Origin: Siminovitchia terrae
GTDB lineage: Bacteria; Bacillota; Bacilli; Bacillales; Bacillaceae_C
Assembly: GCF_003605405.2 (NCBI RefSeq)
Contig: NZ_QYTW02000019.1
Coordinates: 11,593-75,592 of the forward strand
Length of the DNA stretch: 64,000 nucleotides
Reading direction: 5' to 3'
Shown here: piece after piece, positions 1 to 7,674 of the stretch
Layout: each line of letters begins with the position of its first letter
How positions within the stretch are numbered: position 1 is the stretch's first letter
Made by a program: the position numbers and the translations under genes
Notes under the pieces: generated by a model
What the model saw: only the letters and a program-made list of their open reading frames with translations
Told to the model about the DNA's origin: nothing
The model's database searches: none

Positions 1-139
1 ATCTCCTCTGAAAATCTGTGGCATCCGCCAGAGGCTTTAACTTTATTCAGCCGGGGTTTGCCCCCCCACAGAATGGAATACCAATAGGCATTCATCTGAC
101 TACATACTGAAGTAGGAGATTTCTGCTGAATGAAGTTAA
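1..139. repeat. Dispersed repeat family A, copy 1 (cut by window edge)
   Basis: This stretch matches the last about 140 bp of the longer copies at 34614-34808 and 63578-63773, ending in the shared terminus GCTGAATGAAGTTAA. The element has internal inverted repeats (TTAACTTTATTCAGC against GCTGAATGAAGTTAA). It carries no gene that I can support. The left part of the copy lies outside the window. Confidence 0.8.
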
Positions 140-145
140 ATCTTT

Positions 146-185
146 ATTCGAACAAAATATTTCATCTAAATTTATACTTTCTTAC
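146..185. repeat. Dispersed repeat family B, copy 1
   Basis: A 40-bp stretch starting ATTCGAAC and ending TACTTTCTTAC is nearly identical to 63475-63514. Both copies lie beside a family A element and immediately before a terminator hairpin, but on opposite sides of A. Its function is unknown. Confidence 0.6.
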
Positions 186-240
186 GCATAGAAAAAAATA
201 CACCTACTGAACGAGTCAGCAGGTGTATTTTTTTCTATGC
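186..240 (-). terminator. Long bidirectional terminator hairpin after the glutaredoxin-like gene
   Basis: Two arms of about 25 nt pair around a 5-nt loop with one mismatch. The inner stem is ATACACCT/AGGTGTAT and the outer part is an A-tract pairing with a T-tract, so it can terminate in both directions. The stop codon of the gene at 216-476 lies inside the hairpin. Confidence 0.85.
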
Positions 241-476
241 ATATAATCTTTGAGCTTGTCCTCTAACGCCAGCAAATCGATGCGACCATACTGAATGATC
301 TCATCGCATACTTCCACAACTGGAATCATCAGCCCAAACTTTTCGGTCAGCTCGTCGCTGGCATCAATATCCTTCTCTATAATCTTAAAAGGATAATCTT
401 CTTGAAGTAGCTGTAAAAGAAGTTTGCCTTCTTTACAAAGCTCACATTTGTTTCTCGTATAATAAAGTACTTCCAT
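216..476 (-). CDS. Glutaredoxin-family (thioredoxin-fold) protein
   Basis: A small protein of about 86 residues that begins with the strand MEVLYYTRNKCELC, which carries a CxxC redox motif at the start of the first helix as in glutaredoxin-like proteins. Further in, a Pro in the context LMIPVVEV fits the cis-Pro loop of the thioredoxin fold. I chose the internal ATG at 476 because GGAG lies six bases before it; an ATG 12 bases upstream has a poorly placed ribosome site. The gene starts almost directly after rpoN ends and is likely cotranscribed with it. A gene of this type next to rpoN, before the glycolytic cggR operon, is common in Bacillus (from memory). The substrate is unknown. Confidence 0.8.
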   Translation of the reverse strand: MEVLYYTRNKCELCKEGKLLLQLLQEDYPFKIIEKDIDASDELTEKFGLMIPVVEVCDEIIQYGRIDLLALEDKLKDYMHRKKYTC

Positions 477-491
477 ATGCCGCTCCATTTC

Positions 492-1832
492 CTACTCGTA
501 CCGTTTACGTTTTGTTGATGACGGGATGCGCAACTGTTCCCGGTATTTGGCAACAGTCCTCCTCGACAAAGTAAGGCCTTTATCTTTCAGCATGTTTGCT
601 ATCGCCTGATCGGACAATGGCTTGCTCTTGTCCTCTTTATCGATAAGCCCCTTGATCAAGGTTTTCGCCTGCCCCGCTGATGCCTGTTCTCCATCGCTTG
701 CCGCATTTACCTGCAGCGCCTGGGAGAAGAATTTTTTAAGTTCATGCATGCCGCTTGGCGTTTGAATGTATTTTCCCCTGATAGCCCGGCTCACAGTCGA
801 TTCATGCACTTCTATTTTTTCAGCAACATCTTTCAATGTCAACGGCTTAAGATAACGGGGACCTTTTAGGAAAAAGTCCTGCTGTTCTTCAATAATCGCC
901 ATGCCGACTTTCATCAGCGTCTGCTTTCTCTGTTCGATGCTGCGCATGATCCAACGAAAATCCTGGCGCTTATCATTCAGGTATTGTTTCACTTTATCAT
1001 CTGCGATGCTGGCCATCTCGTTATAATAATCAGCTTGATAACGAATGGCCGGCAGATGTCTTTCAAACAATTGCAGCTCCAATTTCCCATCAATGATCTC
1101 CAAAATGAGATCCGGAATAACATATTGAGGCCTTTCATAATCAAAGTGAGTTCCTGGACGCGGATCAAGCGTCGTAATAAAATCAGCCGCCTGCTGAATT
1201 TCTTTCAGGCTAACATCTAGATTTTCAGATAAAACCTTCCACTTTTTCTCCGCAAACTCATTGAAATATTCAGTCAATAACTTGATTGCCAATTCGGGTG
1301 CATCACTTCTTCTTTCCACCTGTAATACAAGACATTCCTGCAACGACCTCGCTGCTACCCCAGCAGGCTCAAGACTTTGGACAAGCTGCAGAATTTCTTC
1401 TGCTTCTTCAATCGAAGTCCCGCATATAGCAGCAGCTTCTTCAATCGTTATCATCAAATATCCATTTGGATCTAAATTATATATAAATTGTTCCACCAGT
1501 TTTTCTTGAAAATCAGACAGCGCTTTCATCAACAGCTGAGAAAACAAATGATCAGCAAGCCCCTCAGTTGGCTCTGCTATTTGCTCAAGCCATTTTTTTT
1601 GATCATTTTCAGGATTCGTGACTTTTCTCTTCCTCACTTTGTCGTAACGGGGATCTATAGATCGAACGATCGGTGACTCAAGTTGGATAAGCGGATTATC
1701 CATTTCTTTCATTTCAAGAAAAGCTGTCAATTCATGGGCGGTGTACTGCAATATCGTAATCGCCTGTTGCAGCTCCTGCGTCATCGTCAGATTCAATGTT
1801 TGCTTTTGCAACAAAGCCGGTTCCAGTTTCAT
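492..1832 (-). CDS. rpoN: RNA polymerase sigma-54 factor (SigL)
   Basis: 446 residues, the usual length for the Gram-positive sigma-54. The glutamine-rich region I is visible at residues 8-50 (LQQAITILQYTAHELTAFLE...NPL). The central core-binding domain follows, then a helix-turn-helix around residues 345-375 (TLKDVAEKIEVHESTVSRAIRGKYI) and the diagnostic RpoN box SRRTVAKYREQL near residues 422-435. Sigma-54 directs RNA polymerase to -24/-12 promoters and needs an AAA+ activator to open them; in Bacillus it serves amino acid and sugar catabolism operons. ATG start with GGAGGGGGAGAG just upstream. A TGGTAATAT sequence at 1861-1871 (read on the minus strand) could be an extended -10 element. 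Confidence 0.96.
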   Translation of the reverse strand: MKLEPALLQKQTLNLTMTQELQQAITILQYTAHELTAFLEMKEMDNPLIQLESPIVRSIDPRYDKVRKRKVTNPENDQKKWLEQIAEPTEGLADHLFSQLLMKALSDFQEKLVEQFIYNLDPNGYLMITIEEAAAICGTSIEEAEEILQLVQSLEPAGVAARSLQECLVLQVERRSDAPELAIKLLTEYFNEFAEKKWKVLSENLDVSLKEIQQAADFITTLDPRPGTHFDYERPQYVIPDLILEIIDGKLELQLFERHLPAIRYQADYYNEMASIADDKVKQYLNDKRQDFRWIMRSIEQRKQTLMKVGMAIIEEQQDFFLKGPRYLKPLTLKDVAEKIEVHESTVSRAIRGKYIQTPSGMHELKKFFSQALQVNAASDGEQASAGQAKTLIKGLIDKEDKSKPLSDQAIANMLKDKGLTLSRRTVAKYREQLRIPSSTKRKRYE

Positions 1833-2054
1833 TGCTCTCTCCCCCTCCTGCTATTCTACTATATTACCATAAAACCGTACATATTTTTTAAGAATTTGTG
1901 ACAGATATCCCCCCTTAGGCATCCTTTTTCTTCTTTTACTGAGTAAAACACCCAAAAAAACAGTTTGTGAGGAATAATGAAGTGCCTATTTTGTCGCTTT
2001 CTAGGTAGTTGTCCATTCGCTGGACGGTTGTCCTACATACTATTTACTATATGA

Positions 2055-2275
2055 ACTTGAAAGCACAAGTGCCCATTTTAGCGAAGTACAAACTAAACAG
2101 AATAGCGGATGCAAAGGAATTCATGCCCTTTGCAACAAGCTGATGAAAATCTCTCGAATAAGCAATGGAGCAGGATTAGGATTTTCTTGACCTATCGGAG
2201 GACTTTAATCCGTTTCCCCTAAAAAGAGTATAAAGTTTACTAATCGCTGGGCGCTGAAGCTAGACACAGCATAAG
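2055..2275. repeat. Dispersed repeat family C, degenerate copy
   Basis: Fragments match the ends of the better copies near 61.6 and 63.1-63.5 kb: GCACAAGTGCCCATTTTAGC near 2063 and AGTTTACTAATCGCTGGGCGC near 2235-2255, followed by a GAAGCTAGACACAG-type end. The middle has diverged. Nothing else in 1870-2340 can be supported as a gene. Confidence 0.55.
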
Positions 2276-2341
2276 TTACTTCAAATATACATCCCTTAAA
2301 AACTGATATGATCTTGATTATTTAATAAGGAGGATTTTGTC

Positions 2342-2659
2342 ATGAGAAACTACAAACCTTGCGGATGCTACAAGAAATGCACATGTGGATATCCACAGGC
2401 GAAGCCTGCACAGCAATTACCCAACAAAACAATGCCTGCTCAGACCAGTCCTACAAAACAGCTAAACGAGTATGTGGGCCAGGATGTCTATATTCCAATG
2501 GTACACCCTTCTCATACAACACAGGTAAATCACACGACTTATAAATACATGCACTCCTACCCGCACACAAAATCAGTGGTCAACTCTGTTTCAGAGGAAC
2601 ACTATTGTGTATGCCCGCCTAAGCAGAAATACGGATGCAAACCGAAACATTACTGGTAA
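2342..2659 (+). CDS. CotD-family spore coat protein
   Basis: 105 residues, rich in Cys, His, Tyr, Lys and Pro, with no membrane segment. Cysteine clusters frame the protein: CGCYKKCTCG near the N-terminus and CVCPPKQKYGC near the C-terminus, with a His/Tyr-rich centre (VHPSHTTQVNHTTYKYMHSYPHTKSVV). This composition is that of CotD-type inner spore coat proteins, which are made in the mother cell late in sporulation and cross-linked into the coat. It is longer than the roughly 75-residue B. subtilis CotD as I recall it. AAGGAGG lies a few bases before the ATG. It stands alone and is followed by two hairpins. A mother-cell (sigma-E or sigma-K) promoter is expected, but I could not identify one with confidence. 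Confidence 0.8.
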   Translation: MRNYKPCGCYKKCTCGYPQAKPAQQLPNKTMPAQTSPTKQLNEYVGQDVYIPMVHPSHTTQVNHTTYKYMHSYPHTKSVVNSVSEEHYCVCPPKQKYGCKPKHYW

Positions 2660-2821
2660 ATTGGATGCGTAAGGGCAGGACCAGCTGCTTTTACGCTTAT
2701 TTACTTTTCATTTGAAATTCCAGAAAATGGACCTTAGGGCGCATTGTTTTTAACATTTTTTTGCATTAAAATGGAAATAAGGTCGATTATCGACCTTATA
2801 CCCCCTTTTATAATACAAGAG

Positions 2822-2845
2822 AAGCCCTTTCTAACGAAGGGTTTT
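2822..2845 (+). terminator. Terminator hairpin downstream of cotD-like gene
   Basis: AAGCCCTTTC pairs with GAAGGGTTTT across a short loop and is followed by a T-rich stretch. It lies about 160 bp after the stop codon. Confidence 0.55.
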
Positions 2846-2855
2846 CTTATTTTAT

Positions 2856-2879
2856 CCCGGGAGATACCGGGCTTTTTTT
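2856..2879 (+). terminator. Second rho-independent terminator
   Basis: CCCGG and CCGGG arms around a 6-nt loop are followed by a run of seven T. It is a classic intrinsic terminator, in tandem with the preceding hairpin. Confidence 0.75.
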
Positions 2880-3009
2880 GTCAAAATAAAAAACACCTCC
2901 ATCGAGATGTCCCCAATAACTCTTCATAATATATATAAATGCGTCATCAAAAGCAAAAAGATTATCCCGGATCGAAGGACCATATTTTCACCTTTCCCTC
3001 TGTTATGAT

Positions 3010-3156
3010 TTAATGCATATAATACATATATTCATAGTCAAACTCTTCTTCGGTTGATTCATAAAACTGATCCTCATCGAACTCGAAACATCCCTCGTAA
3101 AAGTCAGGATCGGACTTGAATTTTCCATTGAAAAAACCAAAGAGTTTTTTTAACAC
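3010..3156 (-). CDS. Small acidic protein of unknown function (48 aa)
   Basis: A GTG-initiated frame of 48 residues with GGGGGTGGAAAG directly upstream as ribosome binding site. It starts VLKKLFGFFNGKFK, a basic, amphipathic head, and continues into a tail dominated by Asp, Glu, Phe and Tyr (FEFDEDQFYESTEEEFDYEYMYYMH). I do not recognise it. The biased composition and good ribosome site argue for a real gene, possibly sporulation-linked like its neighbour, but there is no direct evidence for that. It has no signal peptide. Confidence 0.5.
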   Translation of the reverse strand: MLKKLFGFFNGKFKSDPDFYEGCFEFDEDQFYESTEEEFDYEYMYYMH

Positions 3157-3650
3157 CTTTCCACCCCCATTCACTTGTTACATATAACTTAGCATTCGCT
3201 TGTTAACAGTGTGTAAAGGCAGTGTAAAGTTTCTGTTTAATCTTGTACAAAACTAGAGACTATTCTGGAGTAAAAATTGGAATCTATGTGATTAAATTTA
3301 TTGAGATAGAGACATATAATAGAAGGAAGTGAAAAAGGCCTGGCTCAATTTGAGGGCTATTACTCTTTATATTCAACCTCTAAAAGAGGAAAATTAGATG
3401 CAGTGTAAATTTTTATCTCCTTATTAACTTACTTTATCGATGTTTTTCTGGGAGAGAAGGTAGAGCTAAGCTACCAAATGGGATTTAGAACTATCCAATA
3501 GTAACTTCGGGCTGCTTTTTTAAAGATTAACTCAATTGAACTAATACCCTATTGCATTTGTGTTCTATCTTTCCTTCGTAGCAGCGTTTTTTGACCGTCT
3601 AATTGAATGGAAATTTTTTAACTCTAACTAATGTGGTTATGTCTCAAGGA
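3157..3650. other. Intergenic region, no gene seen
   Basis: AT-rich sequence with stops in all frames. No RNA gene, strong hairpin or repeat could be supported. It leads into the IS110 remnant. Confidence 0.5.
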
Positions 3651-3654
3651 GGAT

Positions 3655-4165
3655 TAGATATCCAGAGCATGTTATTCAGAGCTGTTCATTTCTCCGATCG
3701 TTTAGATAAAGTTGTTGAAGATTCCATCTTCCATCACATTGATCCGCACATTCGAAAAGCAAAAAAGTGTTAAATCAATTACGCACATCATGAAAGACAT
3801 GCCACAGATACTTCAAACTGTACCTGGTATTGACCTGTGCTTACTGCTGGTATTATTGCTGAAATCGGCCAAATTTGAGCCTTTTGACGACAAAACAAAA
3901 ATTTCCAAGTATATAAGGTCTCTATTGGTTGACTCACAAATTTGGTCGCTATATGGCAGATGGTACATCTTTATCGCGTAATGGAAATCAGTATCTCCGT
4001 TCTTACTTAGTCGAAGCCACCAACTCAGTAAGATCTGAGATACCTGAATACAGTGATTACTAGGCGAAAAAGTATCAGGAAGTATCGAAACATCAATATA
4101 AAAGAGCCCTCGTTTCTTAACAACAAGAAATTTTGTGCGTTTGGTGGATACTCTACGACACAAAA
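3655..4165 (+). pseudogene. IS110-family transposase, decayed C-terminal half
   Basis: Reading across three frames recovers the C-terminal (transposase_20-type) half of an IS110 transposase. The pieces are LQTVPGID followed by AGIIAEIG, FDDKTKISKYI, then GRYMADGTSLSRNGNQYLRSYLVEATNS, ending KHQYKRALVL. At least two frameshifts and several stops break it, and the N-terminal catalytic DEDD half is missing. IS110 elements lack terminal inverted repeats, so the ends cannot be defined. It is a dead insertion sequence. Confidence 0.8.
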
Positions 4166-4311
4166 ACCTAATTTACACACTGAAAGGAGCGTAATAGATA
4201 AGCATGCCTAGCTTCTAAAACCCATTAATAACGATTGTAATTTTCCTGAAAAATCCAACTAGTTCTTCATTACCTTTTTTTAAAAGAAATTGAACCTTGA
4301 TAATCAAATAA

Positions 4312-4491
4312 TTAGTCCTCCTCCTCATGACATACCACCACAGGTCTAACTAACCTCTTTATCACTTTTTTCGATTTGGCAAATTTTTTCACCCAAAAGA
4401 TCAGCAACCTCACAGGAGTCTCAGCTAAGAACTTACCGCGGCCAACTTCTAGACAATAATAACAGTTTGTACTCTCATAACCCCAGCGCAT
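4312..4491 (-). CDS. Possible small protein divergent from phage repressor (59 aa)
   Basis: An open frame of 59 codons with a CxxC pair (ESTNCYYCLEVG) near the N-terminus, a basic centre (WVKKFAKSKKVIKRLVRP) and an acidic end (CHEEED). It is transcribed away from the XRE repressor, the place where a cro-like gene would sit, but it has no helix-turn-helix. Its ATG abuts the first operator (4493-4507), so repression would block it directly. I see no convincing Shine-Dalgarno sequence, so it may be a remnant. I do not recognise it. Confidence 0.35.
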   Translation of the reverse strand: MRWGYESTNCYYCLEVGRGKFLAETPVRLLIFWVKKFAKSKKVIKRLVRPVVVCHEEED

Positions 4492-4492
4492 T

Positions 4493-4619
4493 TTGCCATT
4501 TCGGTAACTATTGATTAGTATATTACATTACGCTTTTAGAAAAACGAACAATATAACAATATTATTACCTTTTTGGCAAAAATATTTCATTACCATTTTG
4601 GTAAATGTTAGAATGGTAA
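4493..4619. promoter_or_regulatory. Operator array of the first immunity repressor
   Basis: Four related sites lie in front of the repressor gene. They are TTGCCATTTCGGTAA (4493-4507), TTACCTTTTTGGCAA (4565-4579), the perfect palindrome TTACCATTTTGGTAA (4590-4604) and a half-site ATGGTAA (4613-4619). The consensus TTACC-N5-GGTAA is typical of operators for small XRE repressors. The last sites lie just before the repressor ribosome site, which suggests autoregulation. Confidence 0.75.
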
Positions 4620-4646
4620 CAAATACATAAAGGGGAAGAAAAAGAA

Positions 4647-5000
4647 TTGGGAAGATTGGGGAATAGGATTAAATTATTAAGAGAGAAAAATGATTACTCT
4701 CAAAAAATAGTAGCTGATGCTATTGCCATTTCGAATGTTCAACTTTCCCGTTACGAATCAGGTGATAGAAAACCTGATCCTGAAACCATTTCTTTATTAG
4801 CTGATTTTTTTAATGTAACTACAGACTATTTGTTGGGACGCTCTGGTAATCCCAACGATGACGATAGAAATGAAGAGGATTATCAAAAAATCATCATCGA
4901 TCCTGAATTAAAGCGTTGGCTTAGAGAATTACCTAAAACTCCTGAAAAAGATTTGAGGAAACTTCGTAAGTTGTGGGAGATTATGATGAATGATGAGTAA
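4647..5000 (+). CDS. XRE-family transcriptional repressor (phage/ICE immunity, first module)
   Basis: 117 residues, TTG start with AAAGGGGAAG about 10 bases before it. The helix-turn-helix fills residues 5-60 (RIKLLREKNDYSQKIVADAI...VQLSRYESGDRKPDPETISLLADFF), followed by NVTTDYLLGRSG, the usual end of a cI/ImmR-type DNA-binding domain. The C-terminal part (LKRWLRELPKTPEKDLRKLRKLWEIMM) is a short helical oligomerisation region, not a LexA-type peptidase, so inactivation would rely on an ImmA-type protease. A broken copy of such a protease lies at 5623. The operator array upstream is probably its own. It belongs to an element distinct from the larger prophage, whose repressor at 21994 has different operators. 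Confidence 0.9.
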   Translation: MGRLGNRIKLLREKNDYSQKIVADAIAISNVQLSRYESGDRKPDPETISLLADFFNVTTDYLLGRSGNPNDDDRNEEDYQKIIIDPELKRWLRELPKTPEKDLRKLRKLWEIMMNDE

Positions 5001-5047
5001 CACTTAGGTGTTAATCATAAATAATAATACATAAGGAGAGAAATATT

Positions 5048-5548
5048 TTGAAGAAATACTTATTTATTCTTTTGGCCATCGGCCTTGCGGTTGGACTAGC
5101 CGCTTGTGATGAAGGGGGAACTTCATCAAGCAGCAGTGGAAAAGAAAAAGAAAGCGCTGAGAAGAAGGAAAAGAAAGAAGATAAAAAGTATGGACTCGGT
5201 GAAACGGCTGAAGTTGGCGATGTAAAGGTGACGATAACTAAAGTTTCTTTGACTGACGAAAGAAATGAATTTGAAGAATCAGAACCTAATAAAGTAGTTA
5301 AAATTGAATACGAAATGGAAAATAACAGAGATGAAGAAATACCTGTAGGAGCTGATTTCCAAGTTTATGACAGCACAGGTAACCAAGTTGATTTATATGC
5401 GTTGGACAACACAATGGGGAGCCTGAAACCTGGAAAAAAACTTCAAGGTGTTGAGCATTACGGAATTGAAGACGGACCAATTGAAGTCTATTTTCAACCT
5501 ATGTTCTCTCTTGATAAAAATGCGATATTCGAACTAGATGTAGAATAA
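5048..5548 (+). CDS. DUF4352-like lipoprotein, candidate superinfection-exclusion protein
   Basis: 166 residues, TTG start with AAGGAGAG seven bases upstream. A lipoprotein signal peptide (KKYLFILLAIGLAVGLAAC) has its lipobox Cys at residue 20. A Ser-rich and then charged linker follows (residues 25-50), then an Ig-like beta domain: LGETAEVGDVKVTITKVSLTD near residues 54-75, and a conserved-looking VVKIEYEMENNRDEEIPVGA segment. These features fit DUF4352/DUF5067 lipoproteins. It lies between the repressor and the protease remnant, the place where temperate phages of Gram-positives can carry exclusion lipoproteins (for example Ltp of phage TP-J34). Unlike its downstream neighbours it is fully intact. 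The function is inferred from context only. Confidence 0.75.
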   Translation: MKKYLFILLAIGLAVGLAACDEGGTSSSSSGKEKESAEKKEKKEDKKYGLGETAEVGDVKVTITKVSLTDERNEFEESEPNKVVKIEYEMENNRDEEIPVGADFQVYDSTGNQVDLYALDNTMGSLKPGKKLQGVEHYGIEDGPIEVYFQPMFSLDKNAIFELDVE

Positions 5549-5549
5549 T

Positions 5550-5577
5550 AAGAGCCCTTTTTGGGCTCTTATTTTTA
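5550..5577 (+). terminator. Terminator after the lipoprotein gene
   Basis: AAGAGCCC and GGGCTCTT arms around TTTT(T), followed by ATTTTT. It starts one base after the stop codon. Confidence 0.85.
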
Positions 5578-5622
5578 AAAACCAGCAAAGAACATACGTT
5601 TGTAAAATGAAGAACAATAAAC

Positions 5623-6064
5623 ATGGTTTACAGTAATTTAGAAGACTTTGTGACTGAAATTCACCGTAAGATCGGGATATTAACGCCAAATGAAATTGAC
5701 ATGCAAATGATAGCAGATTCGTTGAATATCAAACCGCACTTTTGGGACGAATCAAGCCAAGCTACCGAAAGTGCTGGTGAACACTGGATATTTATCAACG
5801 AGATTCTAAGTCTTATGGAACAATGGCAAGATTTCGGTCATGAACTGTGTCATGTTTTGCAATACGCTGGAAATCAGCATAACTTGCCACTCAAATTTCG
5901 TCTCTATCAAGAGGTTTAGACTGAAAATTTCATGTATCATTTCTGCGTCCCACTTTTATATTGGAAGGTTACAAGATTGCTAACTATTACAACATCGAAG
6001 ATGGTGTGCCTATTATAGCACGAGATTTTAGCGTCACCGAAAAACATTTGCAAGGAAAAGAATA
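5623..6064 (+). pseudogene. ImmA/IrrE-type metallopeptidase, broken
   Basis: The first 98 codons read as an ImmA/IrrE protease: IADSLNI near residues 28-34 and the zinc motif HELCH (in FGHELCHVLQYAGN) near residues 68-72. A TAG at 5917-5919 ends the frame. The match continues as TENFMYHFCVP in the same frame and then, after a frameshift, as ILEGYKIANYYNIEDGVPIIARDFSVTEKHLQGKE. The gene therefore has at least one nonsense mutation and one frameshift. An intact version would cleave the repressor at 4647 to induce the element. Confidence 0.8.
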
Positions 6065-6715
6065 GTTCACCTCAGAAATAAGATTTTGCAGGCGGGAGTC
6101 GACGAGATGCACAAAAAATTTATGGAAAGGCTCTATCCAAAAGCCCCACCTTATAGCGATGAGACGAATAAGGTGTTAGACCAATAAAACGCCATAAAAA
6201 AAAGAAAGAGCAAAAGCATAATGCCGCAGCAAAGACTTTACTGTGATTTTTGGGATAACCAACTATCCCCTATTGGTACGCCCTAAAATTTGAATACAGC
6301 GAAATTGTTTGGGCCAAGCCTGAGCATGATTATGAAGCATACAAGCCGTTCGAATTTATAAAAAGGCATGAGTTTGATGATTCGATCATCACTACATCGA
6401 TCAGTTTGGCTGACTTTATGGCGTTAATCCGCGGGTTTTGAGAAAGGTGCTATTGCTTTCTCATGAGATTGGAGAGTTAGTTTCGATGCTCCCATCGGAA
6501 ATGCAAATGAGTTTAGCGTTATAAAATACATAGAAGAAGAATTAGATATAGCGACATTCCATAGACGAGAAAACAAATGGGAATACAGGATTTACTATAC
6601 ATGTAAAAAACAGGCGAGGTTCGGTGAGTGGCGTTCAGTCGAAAATAGAAGCTAAATTAGCTACAGAAGAAATGGAAAGAAGGATTAATTCTATCACTAT
6701 TTACTAGTGTTGTCC
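6065..6715 (+). pseudogene. Decayed coding remnants of unknown identity
   Basis: Protein-like pieces appear in shifting frames: AGVDEMHKKFMERLYPKAPPYSDETNKVLDQ near 6100-6185, VWAKPEHDYEAYKPFEFIKRHEFDDS near 6310-6390, and VIKYIEEELDIATFHRRENKWEYRIYYTCKKQ near 6520-6615. They probably come from one or two genes of the same element downstream of the protease. I do not recognise the family. Confidence 0.4.
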
Positions 6716-7170
6716 AAAAGTCGCCGCGTAGCGCACCCATGCATTGAAATAATTTTACATAATATGGAGGTAGTGTAAAAGAACTTGTCGAAATTTTTGT
6801 GACACCCCACAAAAGGGTCAAACCGTTGATAAATCAATATTTATAGAGGGAGGATAAGTTTGTAAAATTTATAGAAGAAACTATTTTGGGTCTCCGTTTC
6901 TTGGATGGTTATTTATATGATTTATGTGCATCAAGTTCAAGTGTTTTAGCTTTTGGCCTCTTCTAATTCATGGATTGTTATTTTAAATTTTAATTGTTAA
7001 CTTTTTTAAGAAAACGGTGAAGTGGATTGAAAAAGTCAAGTTACTGGGACAAAACCCTATAAAAATGAATAAACCGCATGAAATTATTTTTAAAAATCTT
7101 GATTTCACACAAGGATACAGGGCAATGGTTGCGTAGCTTGGGAACACAGCGTAATAATAAAGAAGGAGTA
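6716..7170. other. Intergenic region, no gene seen
   Basis: AT-rich, stop-filled sequence between two decayed blocks. No structured RNA or repeat could be supported. Confidence 0.45.
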
Positions 7171-7177
7171 TATTAAT

Positions 7178-7576
7178 GATATGCGGGTGTCGATGTGGCG
7201 AAGCATAAACATCAAGTAGCTATCATTGATGACAAAGGCGAAATTCACGAAGACAACTTGGTTGTAGTAAATAATAAGTCGGGATTCAAAAAGCTTTACG
7301 AGATACTCTGCCGGATATAGTCACAAACCGAATATATCGGTACAAATGGTAAAACGCGGTTCTCCTTACCTTCGGTGGGCGATGTATCATACATCAAGGT
7401 TAGTTGCGATTTACTCTCCAACATTTAAGGCATATTATGAAAAAAAGCTTTCGGAAGGCAAGCATTATAACGTAGTGCTTAGCCACATAGCAAAGAAGTT
7501 AATGAGAGTTATATTTTATATGAGGAAAACTGATGAAGCTTTAAAGAAGCTCAATGATCCAAATTTGAATTTTTGA
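7178..7576 (+). pseudogene. IS110-family transposase, internally deleted
   Basis: The beginning is an IS110 N-terminus with the first catalytic Asp (YAGVDVAKHKHQVAIIDDKGEI). After about 45 codons the match jumps to the C-terminal domain (VKRGSPYLRWAMYHTSRLVAI ... KHYNVVLSHIAKKLMRVIFYMRKTDEAL). The middle is missing and the frame is broken, so it is inactive. It differs in sequence from the remnant at 3655 and marks the left flank of the prophage. Confidence 0.8.
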
Positions 7577-7674
7577 ATCATCAAGCTTTTTTGTCATGCC
7601 TACTTTTCAACTGAGAAAAATGATGGAATTTACCAATAACAGTATTAACTTTATATAGTTAGCCTCTATCTTAT

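Noticed and set aside
3813-4163. 116-codon frame on the minus strand
   Set aside because: It is the shadow of the decayed IS110 transposase on the other strand.
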